A DNA stretch of 64,000 nucleotides. Origin: Paracoccaceae bacterium. GTDB lineage: Bacteria > Pseudomonadota > Alphaproteobacteria > Rhodobacterales > Rhodobacteraceae. Within the stretch, counting starts at the first letter, position 1. Each line of letters starts with the position of its first letter. The DNA lies in assembly GCA_020832725.1 (NCBI GenBank), contig JAFIEC010000418.1:1-64000 (forward strand), given 5' to 3'. The notes below the pieces were generated by a model. It had not been told where the DNA came from. It saw nothing but the letters and a program-made list of their open reading frames with translations, and searched no databases. The position numbers and the translations under genes were made by a program. Below, piece after piece: positions 21,770-30,430 of the stretch.

Positions 21770-23025
21770 TGCGCCTCCTGCCAGCGATCCACCATTGGCT
21801 GGGTGATCAGCGTGACCCCGCGTTCGCTGACGCGAAAGAACTTCGCATCCTCTTCCGGGTCTTCGCCTGCCACCAGCCCGCGCGGGATGACCACCCCGCG
21901 ATCGACCACCGCCTTGCGCAGCCGCGCCGAGCGGTTGATCACCACATCGGGCAGGATCACCGAATGATCGAGCACGGCATAGGAATTCGTATGTACTTGC
22001 GTGAACAGCAGCGAATTACGTACTTCGGTGCCAGAGATGATGCAGCCCCCCGCCACCATCGACGAAATCGCCACCCCGCGCCGGTCCTTTTCATCATGGA
22101 TGAATTTTGCCGGTGGCACGGTTTCCGAATAGGTCCAGATCGGCCAGTTGCGGTCCCACAGATCCAGCGTTGGCGTGAAATCGGTCATGTCGATATTGGC
22201 CTGCCAGAAGGCATCTATCGTGCCGACATCGCGCCAGTAAGCCTCTGCCCCCGGTGCGCGCACGCAAGAATCGTCGAAACGATGCGCCACGGCCTTGCCG
22301 TATTTCACGATATCAGGGATCAGGTCATTGCCGAAATCATGGCTGGAACCGGGGTCGGCGGCATCTTTCAGCAGAAGATCGCGCAGGAACGGCCAGGAAA
22401 AGACATATATCCCCATCGAGGCCAGCGCCTTTGTCGGGTCATCGGGCATGGCAGGCGGGTCGGCAGGTTTTTCCAGAAAGGATGTGATGTTGCTGTCGCG
22501 GTCCACGGCCATGACGCCAAAGGCGCTGGCCTCTTCGCGCGGGACGGTCAGGCAGCCCACGGTCACATCGGCCCCGGTTTCGACATGCTGGCGCAGCATC
22601 ACCTCGTAATCCATCTTGTAGATGTGATCGCCCGCAAGAATGACGATGTAGTCAATGTCGTAACTGTCCACGATGTCGATATTCTGCGCCACTGCATCCG
22701 CTGTGCCGCGATACCACATCGATTCATTAACCCGCTGCGAGGCCGGCAGGATGTCCAGAAACTCGTTGCGTTCTGCGCGAAAGAAGTTCCAGCCGCGCTG
22801 GCAATGGCGGATCAGCGAATGCGCCTTGTATTGCGTGGCCAGCGCCATGCGGCGAATGCCGGAATTCAGCGCATTGGACAGTGCGAAGTCGATGATGCGC
22901 GTCTTGCCCCCGAAATACACAGCAGGCTTCACGCGCTTGTCGGTCAACTCTTTCAGCCGTGATCCGCGCCCCCCTGCCAGCACGAAGGCCATTGAGCGAT
23001 GCGTAAGTCTTTTGGTGCCTGCCAT
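21766..23025 (-). CDS. glgC: Glucose-1-phosphate adenylyltransferase GlgC
   Basis: 419 residues from the ATG at 23025, with GGAGGAGA upstream; the 21-residue longer form starting at 23088 overlaps the glgB coding end and lacks such a site. Nucleotide-binding loop [22 protein letters not shown] and [23 protein letters not shown] near the start, [13 protein letters not shown] in the middle, a left-handed beta-helix at the C-terminus. It makes ADP-glucose from ATP and glucose-1-phosphate, the committed step of glycogen synthesis, and in this family is allosterically controlled by glycolytic intermediates. Confidence 0.96.
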   Translation of the reverse strand: MAGTKRLTHRSMAFVLAGGRGSRLKELTDKRVKPAVYFGGKTRIIDFALSNALNSGIRRMALATQYKAHSLIRHCQRGWNFFRAERNEFLDILPASQRVNESMWYRGTADAVAQNIDIVDSYDIDYIVILAGDHIYKMDYEVMLRQHVETGADVTVGCLTVPREEASAFGVMAVDRDSNITSFLEKPADPPAMPDDPTKALASMGIYVFSWPFLRDLLLKDAADPGSSHDFGNDLIPDIVKYGKAVAHRFDDSCVRAPGAEAYWRDVGTIDAFWQANIDMTDFTPTLDLWDRNWPIWTYSETVPPAKFIHDEKDRRGVAISSMVAGGCIISGTEVRNSLLFTQVHTNSYAVLDHSVILPDVVINRSARLRKAVVDRGVVIPRGLVAGEDPEEDAKFFRVSERGVTLITQPMVDRWQEAQ

Positions 23026-23060
23026 ACTCTTCTCCTCCCAAAGCGTTGGCGTTCCCGAAT

Positions 23061-25250
23061 TCACTGGTGCAGTTGAAGTATCATGCATGAAAGCGGCGGT
23101 AGCGTCATCTGCAGCGAATCCGGGCAGCCATCATGGGCGGTGCGCTGGCTGTCCAGCCCGCCCAGATTGCCGCGATTGCCGCCGCCATAAGTCGCGGCAT
23201 CGGTATTCATGATCTCGGCCCAATGCCCCGGCGCGGGCACGCCCACGCGCCAGCCCGTCCGTTCGACCGGCGTGAAATTGCAGATCACCAGAACCGGGGC
23301 ATCGCCGGGATCACCGAAACGGGCGAAGGCGGTGACGGATTCGGCCGGTGCATTGGCGATCCAGCGAAACCCGCTGGCGTCGCAATCGCGCCGGAACAAT
23401 GCAGGCGTGCAACGATAGAGGTGGTTCAGATCGCGGATCAGCCGCTGCACACCCGCATGGCGCGCATCCCCCAGCGCCGCCCAGTCAAGGCTGGCGTCAT
23501 GGTTCCATTCATGGCTTTGGGCGAATTCACACCCCATGAACAAAAGCTTCTTGCCGGGATGGCCCCACATGAAGCCGTAATAGGCGCGCAGATTGGCGAA
23601 TTTTTCCCAGTCATTTCCAGGCATCTTTTCCAGCATCGCGCCCTTGCCATGCACGACCTCGTCATGGCTGATCGGCAGGATGAAGTTCTCCGAAAAGGCG
23701 TAATGAATCCCGAAGGTCAGCAGGTGGTGGTGATACTTCCGGTTGACCGGGTCCTCGGCCATGTAGCGGAGTGTGTCGTTCATCCAGCCCATGTTCCACT
23801 TGAACCCGAAACCCAGTCCCCCGGCGTGCGCGGGCGCCGAGACGCCGGGAAAGGCGGTGCTTTCCTCGGCCACGGTCATGATCCCCGGCACCTCGCCATA
23901 GGCCAGCCGGTTCGCGGCCCGCAGGAAGGCGATGGCTTCCAGATTCTCGCGCCCGCCGTGGGCGTTCGGCACCCACTCTCCCGGTTTCCGCGAATAGTCG
24001 CGATAGAGCATCGAGGCCACGGCATCCACGCGCAGCCCGTCCACATGGTATTCCTCCAGCCAGTAGAGCGCGTTGGAGGTCAGGAAATTCGCCACCTCGC
24101 GCCGCCCGTAGTTGTAGATCAGCGTGTTCCAGTCCGGGTGATAGCCCTCGCGCGGGTCGGCGTGTTCGTACAGGTGGTTGCCGTCGAACCGCGCCAGCCC
24201 GTGCGCATCGGCCGGGAAATGCCCCGGCACCCAGTCCAGCAGCACGCCGATCCCGCGCCGGTGGGCGGCGTCGATCAGGTCGCGGAACTCGTGCGGGGGG
24301 CCGTGGCGCACCGTGGGCGCATAAAGCCCGACCGGCTGATACCCCCAGGAGCCATCGAACGGGTATTCGGAAACCGGCATCAATTCGATATGCGTGAAGC
24401 CCATGTCGGCGACATAATGCACCAGTTCGTCCGCCGCTTCGATCCAGGACAGGCGCCGCCCGTCCTTGCGCCGCCATGACCCCAGGTGCACCTCGTAGAC
24501 GGAAATCGGCGCGCGGCGGTCGTTGCGCGCGGCGCGGGTGTCCATCCAGTCGCTGTCCTTCCAGCCATAGCCGCGAATGTCGCGGATGACCGAGGCATTG
24601 GCGGGCGGGTGCTCCGAGCCGAAGCCCAGCGGGTCGGCCTTCAGCGGTTGCAGCGCGCCATCGGAACCGGTGATCTGGTACTTGTAGGGCACCCCCTCGC
24701 CCAGCCCGGGGATGAACAGCTCCCATATCCCGGTGGTTCCGCGCGGGCGCATGGGGTGGCGCCGCCCGTCCCAGAAGTTGAAGCCGCCAACCACCGAAAC
24801 CGCCTGCGCACCCGGCGCCCAGACGGCAAAGGCGGTGCCGTGGACGCCTTCATGTTCCATCACCCGTGCGCCCAGGATGTGCCACAGCCGCTTGTGCGTG
24901 CCTTCGGAGAACAGGTGTTCGTCCAGATCGCCCAGCACCGGGCCGAAGCGATAGGGGTCATCGAATTCCCAGGCCGCGCCCCCGCGTGCGGCGCGCAGCC
25001 GGTAGGGTGCGTCCGGCGTGATCTGCCCGGCCCATACGCCCTCGGCCACCTGTGTGAGCGGCACCTCTGCATCGGCCAGCGCCATGACCGTGTCGGCTCC
25101 GGGGACATAGACCACCAATTGCCCCGCGATCCCGCCCGAACGCGGCCCCAGCAGCGCAAAGGGATCGGCAAGCCGCGCGCTTGCGAGCGCTAACATCTTC
25201 TCCGGAGCAATCTCGAAAGGCGGCGGGGTCATGAACATATCTTCGCGCAT
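23061..25250 (-). CDS. glgB: 1,4-alpha-glucan branching enzyme GlgB
   Basis: 729 residues from the ATG at 25250; a GTG at 25277 and ATGs at 25238 and 25232 are alternatives. The choice places the nucleophile Asp of [13 protein letters not shown] near residue 407, close to its position in E. coli GlgB. N-terminal domain N, then CBM48 ([21 protein letters not shown]), then the GH13 barrel: [27 protein letters not shown] and [12 protein letters not shown]. It introduces alpha-1,6 branches. First gene of the glg operon. The coding end (below about 23.8 kb) is clearly less GC-rich than the beginning; see findings. Confidence 0.95.
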   Translation of the reverse strand: MREDMFMTPPPFEIAPEKMLALASARLADPFALLGPRSGGIAGQLVVYVPGADTVMALADAEVPLTQVAEGVWAGQITPDAPYRLRAARGGAAWEFDDPYRFGPVLGDLDEHLFSEGTHKRLWHILGARVMEHEGVHGTAFAVWAPGAQAVSVVGGFNFWDGRRHPMRPRGTTGIWELFIPGLGEGVPYKYQITGSDGALQPLKADPLGFGSEHPPANASVIRDIRGYGWKDSDWMDTRAARNDRRAPISVYEVHLGSWRRKDGRRLSWIEAADELVHYVADMGFTHIELMPVSEYPFDGSWGYQPVGLYAPTVRHGPPHEFRDLIDAAHRRGIGVLLDWVPGHFPADAHGLARFDGNHLYEHADPREGYHPDWNTLIYNYGRREVANFLTSNALYWLEEYHVDGLRVDAVASMLYRDYSRKPGEWVPNAHGGRENLEAIAFLRAANRLAYGEVPGIMTVAEESTAFPGVSAPAHAGGLGFGFKWNMGWMNDTLRYMAEDPVNRKYHHHLLTFGIHYAFSENFILPISHDEVVHGKGAMLEKMPGNDWEKFANLRAYYGFMWGHPGKKLLFMGCEFAQSHEWNHDASLDWAALGDARHAGVQRLIRDLNHLYRCTPALFRRDCDASGFRWIANAPAESVTAFARFGDPGDAPVLVICNFTPVERTGWRVGVPAPGHWAEIMNTDAATYGGGNRGNLGGLDSQRTAHDGCPDSLQMTLPPLSCMILQLHQ

Positions 25251-25289
25251 ATCCCCGAGATTACGGGCTTCAAGCACGATTACAAGCGT

Positions 25290-26168
25290 TCAATCCGCCT
25301 GCGCGCGGGCCGTGTCGGCTTCGGCATCGAGGATCGCGCGCAGGCCGGTGCGGTAATCCGGATAGGCCAGCTTGACGCCCAGTTCCGTGCGGATGCGGTC
25401 ATTGCGCACGCGTTTGCTTTCGGCATAGAAGCTGCGCGCCATGGGGCTCAGGTCCGCGTCCTCGAATGCGACCCGTGGCGGTGGCGGCATGTCCAGCAGC
25501 GCGGCGGCCTGCGCCAGCACGTCCTGCGGCGGGGCGGGGTCATCGTCGCAGACGTTATAGACCGCGCCGGGCCGCGGCCGGTCGATCGAGGCTTCCAGCA
25601 CGGCGGCGATATCGGCGACATGGATGCGTGAAAACACCTGTCCGGGCTTGATGATCGCGCGGGCGGTGCCGTTGCGGACCTTCTCGAACGGGCCGCGCCC
25701 GGGGCCGTAGATGCCCGCCAGCCGGAAGATGTGGAGCGGCAGGCCGTAGCGCGCCGCCAGCGCCCGCCAGCCGGTTTCGGCCGAGACGCGCGCGCGCCCG
25801 CGGGCCGTGGCGGGGGTCAGGGGCGTCTCCTCGTCGACCCAGCCGCCGCCGTGATCGCCATAGACGCCGGTGGTGGAAAGATACCCCAGCCAGCGCAGAT
25901 GCGTGGCCTGCGCCAGCGCTTCGCTTTCGGCGGCGAGCACCGGATCGCCCCCTTCGGCGGGGGCCACGGAGCTGAGCACATGCGTCGCGCGCGACAGCGG
26001 CAGCGGCGTGCCGGGCCAGATCAGCGGCTCGATCCCTGCGGCCTGCAGCTTCGCCGCCTTGTCCGCGCTGCGTGTGGTGCCGATCACCTGCCAGCCGCGC
26101 GCGCGCAGCCGCCGCGCCAGCGCCTGCGCCGAATACCCGTGTCCGATGGACAGAAGCGTTCCCGTCAT
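25290..26168 (-). CDS. SDR-family NAD(P)-dependent epimerase/dehydratase-like protein
   Basis: 292 residues of extended-SDR (YeeZ-like) type. N-terminal nucleotide-binding loop SIGHGYSAQALARRL, in which the usual GxxGxxG is reduced to GHGYSAQ. LSTTGVYGDHGGGWVDEETPL follows, with the serine/threonine and tyrosine region, then LAGIYGPGRGPFEKV and YNVCDDDPAPPQDVLA, typical of sugar-nucleotide epimerase relatives. The substrate is unknown. It lies 39 bases upstream of glgB on the same strand, so it might share the glycogen operon's transcript, and is divergent from mrpE. Confidence 0.8.
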   Translation of the reverse strand: MTGTLLSIGHGYSAQALARRLRARGWQVIGTTRSADKAAKLQAAGIEPLIWPGTPLPLSRATHVLSSVAPAEGGDPVLAAESEALAQATHLRWLGYLSTTGVYGDHGGGWVDEETPLTPATARGRARVSAETGWRALAARYGLPLHIFRLAGIYGPGRGPFEKVRNGTARAIIKPGQVFSRIHVADIAAVLEASIDRPRPGAVYNVCDDDPAPPQDVLAQAAALLDMPPPPRVAFEDADLSPMARSFYAESKRVRNDRIRTELGVKLAYPDYRTGLRAILDAEADTARAQAD

Positions 26169-26259
26169 GCCCCGAGAGATACACGCTTTCGCGGCCTCGG
26201 CCAGTGCGGGCGGCGCATTTCCGGTTGAAACCGCGGCGCTCCGGGGTCAGTTTCGCTGC

Positions 26260-26772
26260 ATGAGCAAGCGGCAGATCAAGGCGGTTCTGCATCGCACGGC
26301 GCTGTGTGCGCTGGTCTGGCTGGCGTTGACACGCGCCGACCCGGGCGCTTTTGCGCCCGGTGTGGCGGTGGTGGCGGCGGCGGTCTGGCTCAGCCTGCGG
26401 CTGCTGCCCGCGCGGCACCCGCTGGCGTTGTGGCGGCTGGCGCTGCACCTGCCACGGTTCCTGGCGGGATCGGTCACTGGCGGGCTGGACGTGGCGCGCC
26501 GCGCATTGTCGCGCGACATGGGGTTGCGACCGGGCTGGATTTCCCTGCGCGCCGACCTGCCACCCGGCGGGCGCGTCGCGCTGGGGTGCGAGGTCTCGCT
26601 CATGCCCGGCACGCTCGCCGCCGGATCGCGCGCCGACGGGAGGCTGCTGGTGCATGTGCTGGACACCGAAGCCGGGTTCGAGCGGATGCTGGGCCGCGAG
26701 GCGCAGGCGCTGGCGCGGATTGCCGAACTGGAGCACTCGGCCTCATCCCCGGGCGGTGGGGACCAAGCATGA
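26260..26772 (+). CDS. mrpE: Mrp/Mnh-type cation/proton antiporter subunit E
   Basis: 170 residues from the ATG at 26260; longer in-frame starts run antisense over the SDR gene and are rejected. Two N-terminal membrane helices are followed by the MnhE domain: LPRFLAGSVTGGLDVARRAL and SLMPGTLAAGSRADGRLLVHVLD, corresponding to the conserved SITLTPGT-like strand. A small accessory subunit of the antiporter complex. First gene of an eight-gene run whose members mostly overlap by one to a few codons; its stop overlaps mrpF. Confidence 0.85.
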   Translation: MSKRQIKAVLHRTALCALVWLALTRADPGAFAPGVAVVAAAVWLSLRLLPARHPLALWRLALHLPRFLAGSVTGGLDVARRALSRDMGLRPGWISLRADLPPGGRVALGCEVSLMPGTLAAGSRADGRLLVHVLDTEAGFERMLGREAQALARIAELEHSASSPGGGDQA

Positions 26773-27110
26773 GCGGCTGGCTGGGCGGCTGGCTTCTGCT
26801 TTGCGCGGCGGGCGTGCTGGCCACGCTGGGCGCGGCGTTGTGGCGGGTCTGGCGCGGCCCGGCGCGGGCCGACCGGATGATGGCGGCGCAACTCGTGGGC
26901 ACCGGGGGCGTGGCGGTGCTGTTGCTGCTGGCCCCTGCGCAGGGCTGGGCGGCGCTGGACGTGGCGCTGGTGCTGGCCATTCTGGCCGCGTTGGCGGCCG
27001 TGGGCTTCGTCAAGGCCAGCACCCCTGACGGTGCGGGCGCCCCCGAAGAGGCGGACGCCCCCGCCGACCCGGCGACCGACAGCGCGCGGGGCGACCGCGA
27101 TGTGGCTTGA
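26769..27110 (+). CDS. mrpF: Mrp/Mnh-type antiporter subunit F
   Basis: 113 residues, starting inside the end of mrpE (ATGA at 26769-26772). Three hydrophobic helices, with the MnhF hallmark WRGPARADRMMAAQLVGTGG (R-x-x-x-R-x-D-R-x-x-A between helices 1 and 2), and an acidic Ala/Pro/Asp-rich tail of about 30 residues that is longer than usual. Its 3' end overlaps mrpG by 11 bases. Confidence 0.85.
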   Translation: MSGWLGGWLLLCAAGVLATLGAALWRVWRGPARADRMMAAQLVGTGGVAVLLLLAPAQGWAALDVALVLAILAALAAVGFVKASTPDGAGAPEEADAPADPATDSARGDRDVA

Positions 27111-27408
27111 CCTGTCCAGTTTCGCGCTGACCGCGCTGGGGCTGTTCTTCTTTGTCGCGGGCACGGCGGGGTTGTTGCGCTTCCCTGATACTTTCAGCCG
27201 CCTGCACGCGCTGACCAAAGCCGACAACCTCGGGCTGGGTTGTGTGGCGCTGGGGGTGGCATTGCAGGCGGCGCACTGGACCGATGTGCTGAAGCTCGCG
27301 CTGATCTGGGCGCTGGCGCTGCTGGCGGCGGGGACGGTGGCGCAACTGGTGGCCCGCGCGGCGCTGTCGGAGCCGCGCGCGCGCAAGCGCGCAGGTGAGC
27401 GGCCATGA
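27100..27408 (+). CDS. mrpG: Mrp/Mnh-type antiporter subunit G
   Basis: 102 residues, three membrane helices. The MnhG signature LRFPDTFSRLHALTKADNLG is present almost letter-perfect, which fixes the family. The start MWLDLSS at 27100 overlaps the mrpF end; the stop overlaps the next start as ATGA (27405-27408). Part of the membrane assembly of Mrp-type Na+(K+)/H+ antiporters and of the related MBH hydrogenases. Confidence 0.9.
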   Translation: MWLDLSSFALTALGLFFFVAGTAGLLRFPDTFSRLHALTKADNLGLGCVALGVALQAAHWTDVLKLALIWALALLAAGTVAQLVARAALSEPRARKRAGERP

Positions 27409-28421
27409 CCGGGACCATGACCGGGGCAGCGGCGCTGCTTCTGGACCTGCTGCTGGTGGCGCTGGTGGCCTTTGCAGGCTGGGCGGCGCTGGCGGGGCGG
27501 GGGGTGTTCCGCGCGGTGGTGTTCTTCATCGCCTACGGTCTGCTGGTGGCGCTGGGCTGGGTGCGGCTGGGCGCGGTGAACGTGGCGCTGGCCGAGGCTG
27601 CGATCGGCGCCGGGCTGACCGGGGTGCTGCTGCTGGCCACGGTGGGGCGGCTGGAACGCGCAGGCGCGGCGCGCGACGTGCCGCCGGTGCGCGGCGCGGC
27701 GGCCTGGGTGCCCGCGCTGGCGGGGCTGGGCGTGACCGGCGCGCTGGTCTGGGCCTGGTTCGCGCTGCCGCTGCCCGAATCCCCGGGCCCGGCGCTGGCC
27801 GAGGCGCTGCCGCGCTCGGGCGTTGAAAACCCGGTGACGGCGGTGCTGCTCAACTTCCGGTCCTGGGACACGCTGCTGGAGGCGATCGTGCTGCTGGCCG
27901 CGCTGCTGGGTGTCTGGATGCTGGGGCGCGATGGTGACTGGGACGCGCCGCTGGGCCTGCGCCAGCATGTGCGGCCGGGCGGGGTGATGGCGGGCTTTGG
28001 CCGCGTGCTGCCGCCGCTGGGCCTGCTGGTCGGGGTCTGGCTTCTGTGGGCGGGCGCCGATGCGCCGGGGGGCGCGTTTCAGGGCGGCACGGTGCTGGCG
28101 GCGGTGATCGTGGTGGCGCTGATGGCGGGCGTGGCCACGCCGCCGGGGGTGAGCGCGCTGCCCCTGCGCGCCGCACTGGTACTGGGCCCGGGGGTGTTCC
28201 TGGGCGCGGGGGGGGTGCTGGCGGCGCTGGGGGGCGGGTTCCTGACCTTGCCCGAGGCGCAGGCGAAAGTGGTGATCGTGGCGATCGAAGCCGCGCTGAC
28301 CCTGTCCATCGCGGTCACGCTGGCGGGGTTGGTGCTGGGCCCGCCGACGGCGGCGAACGGCACGGCAGAGGGGGGCGCAGAGCCGAACGCGAACGGCCCG
28401 GCGGCAGGGAGGCGCGCATGA
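27405..28421 (+). CDS. DUF4040 (MrpA C-terminal type) + MnhB fusion subunit
   Basis: 338 residues with two recognisable parts. The first about 90 residues are a DUF4040/MbhD-like three-helix unit (FRAVVFFIAYGLLVALGWVRLGAVNVALAEAAIGAGLTG), the kind found at the C-terminus of MrpA. Then comes an MbhE-like stretch with SGVENPVTAVLLNFRSWDTLLEAIVL. From about residue 190 it is an MnhB domain with DAPGGAFQGGTVLAAVIV, the counterpart of the conserved APGGGFxGG. So MrpA is not present as one long protein: its tail is fused to MrpB here, and its antiporter part is supplied by separate genes downstream. The order matches the MBH-type arrangement. Confidence 0.82.
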   Translation: MTGTMTGAAALLLDLLLVALVAFAGWAALAGRGVFRAVVFFIAYGLLVALGWVRLGAVNVALAEAAIGAGLTGVLLLATVGRLERAGAARDVPPVRGAAAWVPALAGLGVTGALVWAWFALPLPESPGPALAEALPRSGVENPVTAVLLNFRSWDTLLEAIVLLAALLGVWMLGRDGDWDAPLGLRQHVRPGGVMAGFGRVLPPLGLLVGVWLLWAGADAPGGAFQGGTVLAAVIVVALMAGVATPPGVSALPLRAALVLGPGVFLGAGGVLAALGGGFLTLPEAQAKVVIVAIEAALTLSIAVTLAGLVLGPPTAANGTAEGGAEPNANGPAAGRRA

Positions 28422-28804
28422 CCGGGGCCGAAACCTTCCTGCCCGCCGCCCATGGCGCCGACGTCTATGCGCTGGGGGGCGCGGTGCTGGTGGGTCTTGG
28501 CGTCTGGGGGCTGCTGGCGCTGCGGCATCTGTTGCGCCGAGTGGTGGCGTTCAACGTCATCGGCTCGGGCATCTTCCTGTTCTTTGGCGCCATTGCCGCG
28601 CGCGGCGGAGGCGCGCCGGACCCGGTGCCGCAGGCGCTGATCATCACCGGGATCGTGGTGGCGCTGTCGGCCAGCGCGCTGGCGGTGACGCTGGTCGCCG
28701 CTCTGGCGCAGCGGCGCGGCGGCGCGGTGCTGCCGGGCGAGGGGCGCCAGCCCCCCGAGGCGCCGACCGCGACGCCCCCCGCTGCGGGCCGGGCCGAAGG
28801 GTGA
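28418..28804 (+). CDS. mrpC: Mrp/Mnh-type antiporter subunit C (NuoK-like)
   Basis: 128 residues, three helices. The MnhC/NuoK phrase HLLRRVVAFNVIGSGIFLFF is followed by PDPVPQALIITGIVVALSASALAVTLV, whose PQALxxTxIVIxxA pattern is diagnostic. The C-terminal 30 residues are polar and Pro/Ala-rich. It overlaps both neighbours by four bases, ATGA with the fusion gene and GTGA with the first antiporter-like gene. Confidence 0.88.
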   Translation: MTGAETFLPAAHGADVYALGGAVLVGLGVWGLLALRHLLRRVVAFNVIGSGIFLFFGAIAARGGGAPDPVPQALIITGIVVALSASALAVTLVAALAQRRGGAVLPGEGRQPPEAPTATPPAAGRAEG

Positions 28805-30267
28805 GCGCGCTGGTCCTCCTTCTGGTGCTGCCGCTGGCGGCGGCGCTGGCGACACTGCTCGCCCCGCGCGCGGCCCCCGCGCTGACGCTGGGCAGCGCGG
28901 CAGCGGGGGTGGGCGCAGCGCTGCGGCTGGCGCAGACGGTCGCGCAGGACGGCGTGCAGGCCATCGCGCTGGCGGGCTGGGCGCCGCCGCTGGGGATCAC
29001 GGTGGCCGCCGACGGGCTGGCGGCGGCGTTCGTGCTGATGACGGCGCTGGTGATGCTGGCGGTGGCGCTGGCCGCAAAGGTGGACCTGGCGCCCGGCCGG
29101 GCGGGGGCGCGCGTGGCCTTCGGCTTCTGGCCCATCGCGCTGCTGCTCTGGGGGGCGCTGAACGCGGTGTTCCTGTCGCGCGACCTGTTCAACCTCTATG
29201 TCGGAATCGAGTTGCTGACGCTCGCGGCGGTGGCGCTGGTGGCGCTTTCGGGCAAGCCGGGCGCGCTGGTCGCGGCGATGCGCTACATGATCTTCGCGCT
29301 GGCCGGGTCGCTGCTGTATCTGCTGGGCGTGGTGCTGGTCTACGGGGGGCATGGCACGCTGGACGTGGGCCTGCTGGCCGCCCGCACCCCGGCTGCGACG
29401 GACGCGCTGGCGCTGGCGCTGATGAGCGCGGGGCTTGCCGCCAAGACGGCGCTGTTTCCGTTCCATGTCTGGCTGCCCCCGGCGCATGCGGGCGCGCCTG
29501 CACCGGCCTCGGCGATGCTCTCGGGGCTGGTGCCAAAGGCCTCGTTCGTGATCCTGATCCGGCTGGGGTTCGAGGCGATGCCGGATCAGGCGGGTGCCGG
29601 GGCGCTGTTGCTGCTGGGCCTGATGGGCGCGGCGGCGGTGATCTGGGGCAGCCTGCGGGCGCTGTCGCAGCCGCGGCTGAAGCTTATCGTCGCCTATTCG
29701 ACGGTGGCGCAACTGGGCTACTTGTTCCTGGTCTTCCCGCTGGCGGGGGGCGATGGCGCGGCGCAGCCCTGGGCGGCCGGGGCCTGGACCGGGGCGATGT
29801 TTCAGGCGCTGTCGCACGGGCTGGCCAAGGCGGCAATGTTCCTGTGCGCGGGGCTGTGGGTCATGGCCGCCGGGGGGGACCGGCTGACGGACCTGCGCGG
29901 GCTGGCGCGGCCGATGCCGATGACTGCCATGGCCTTTGGCCTTGCGGCGGTGACGCTGATGGGGCTGCCGCCCTCGGGCGGGTTCACGGCCAAGTATCTG
30001 ATGATGACCGCCGCCTTTGCCTCGGGGCAATGGGGCTGGGCGCTGGTGCTGGCCGGGGGCGGGCTGCTGGCGGCGGGCTATCTGTATCGCCCGATGGCCG
30101 AGGTTTTCGCCCGCGACTGTCCGGTCACGCCGCAGCCGGTGGCGCGTGCCTGGCAGGCGGTGCCGCTGGCACTGGCGCTGGCGGCGATCGTGCTGGGCCT
30201 GATCTCGGCACCGCCCTTCGATCTGCTGCAGGTCGGGCGCCCCGCGGCGGCGGAGGTGGGGCTGTGA
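28801..30267 (+). CDS. mrpD: Mrp/Mnh-type proton-conducting antiporter subunit, copy 1 (MrpD-like)
   Basis: 488 residues, GTG start inside the mrpC stop. Proton_antipo_M domain with about 14 hydrophobic helices. The ion-path lysine/histidine segment reads AAKTALFPFHVWLPPAHAGAPAPASAMLSG; the discontinuous-helix region reads KLIVAYSTVAQLGYLFLVFP. These correspond to transport residues in NuoL/M/N and MrpD. It ends 163 bases before the next gene, the only large gap in the operon. Confidence 0.88.
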   Translation: MSALVLLLVLPLAAALATLLAPRAAPALTLGSAAAGVGAALRLAQTVAQDGVQAIALAGWAPPLGITVAADGLAAAFVLMTALVMLAVALAAKVDLAPGRAGARVAFGFWPIALLLWGALNAVFLSRDLFNLYVGIELLTLAAVALVALSGKPGALVAAMRYMIFALAGSLLYLLGVVLVYGGHGTLDVGLLAARTPAATDALALALMSAGLAAKTALFPFHVWLPPAHAGAPAPASAMLSGLVPKASFVILIRLGFEAMPDQAGAGALLLLGLMGAAAVIWGSLRALSQPRLKLIVAYSTVAQLGYLFLVFPLAGGDGAAQPWAAGAWTGAMFQALSHGLAKAAMFLCAGLWVMAAGGDRLTDLRGLARPMPMTAMAFGLAAVTLMGLPPSGGFTAKYLMMTAAFASGQWGWALVLAGGGLLAAGYLYRPMAEVFARDCPVTPQPVARAWQAVPLALALAAIVLGLISAPPFDLLQVGRPAAAEVGL

Positions 30268-30305
30268 TCGACCTTTCCCGCCTCGCTTCAGATTGCGCGC
30301 ATGAA

Positions 30306-30381
30306 GCGCCCTCGGGCCGCGCCCACCCACCCGCCCCTGCACGCCCCGAGGGCGCCTGCCCCTGCCGGGGGCAGGGGCAGG
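30306..30381 (+). repeat. Twin stem-loop element with G-quadruplex-capable loop, copy a
   Basis: Stem A: GCGCCCTCGGG (30306-30316) with CCCGAGGGCGC (30345-30355), perfect 11 bp. Its loop holds CCCACCCACCCGCCCC (30322-30337); the opposite strand is four G-tracts with one-base spacers. Stem B starts at the last base of stem A: CCTGCCCCTGCC (30355-30366), ggg, GGCAGGGGCAGG (30370-30381), perfect 12 bp. It lies inside the Mrp operon, between the first and second antiporter-like genes. Related copies are at 52295-52369, 56815-56881 (opposite orientation) and 57987-58058. Confidence 0.8.
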
Positions 30382-30430
30382 GGGCGGCCTGTGAAGACGG
30401 GGTGCGCCGCGATCCTTGGCGGGCGGCGCC

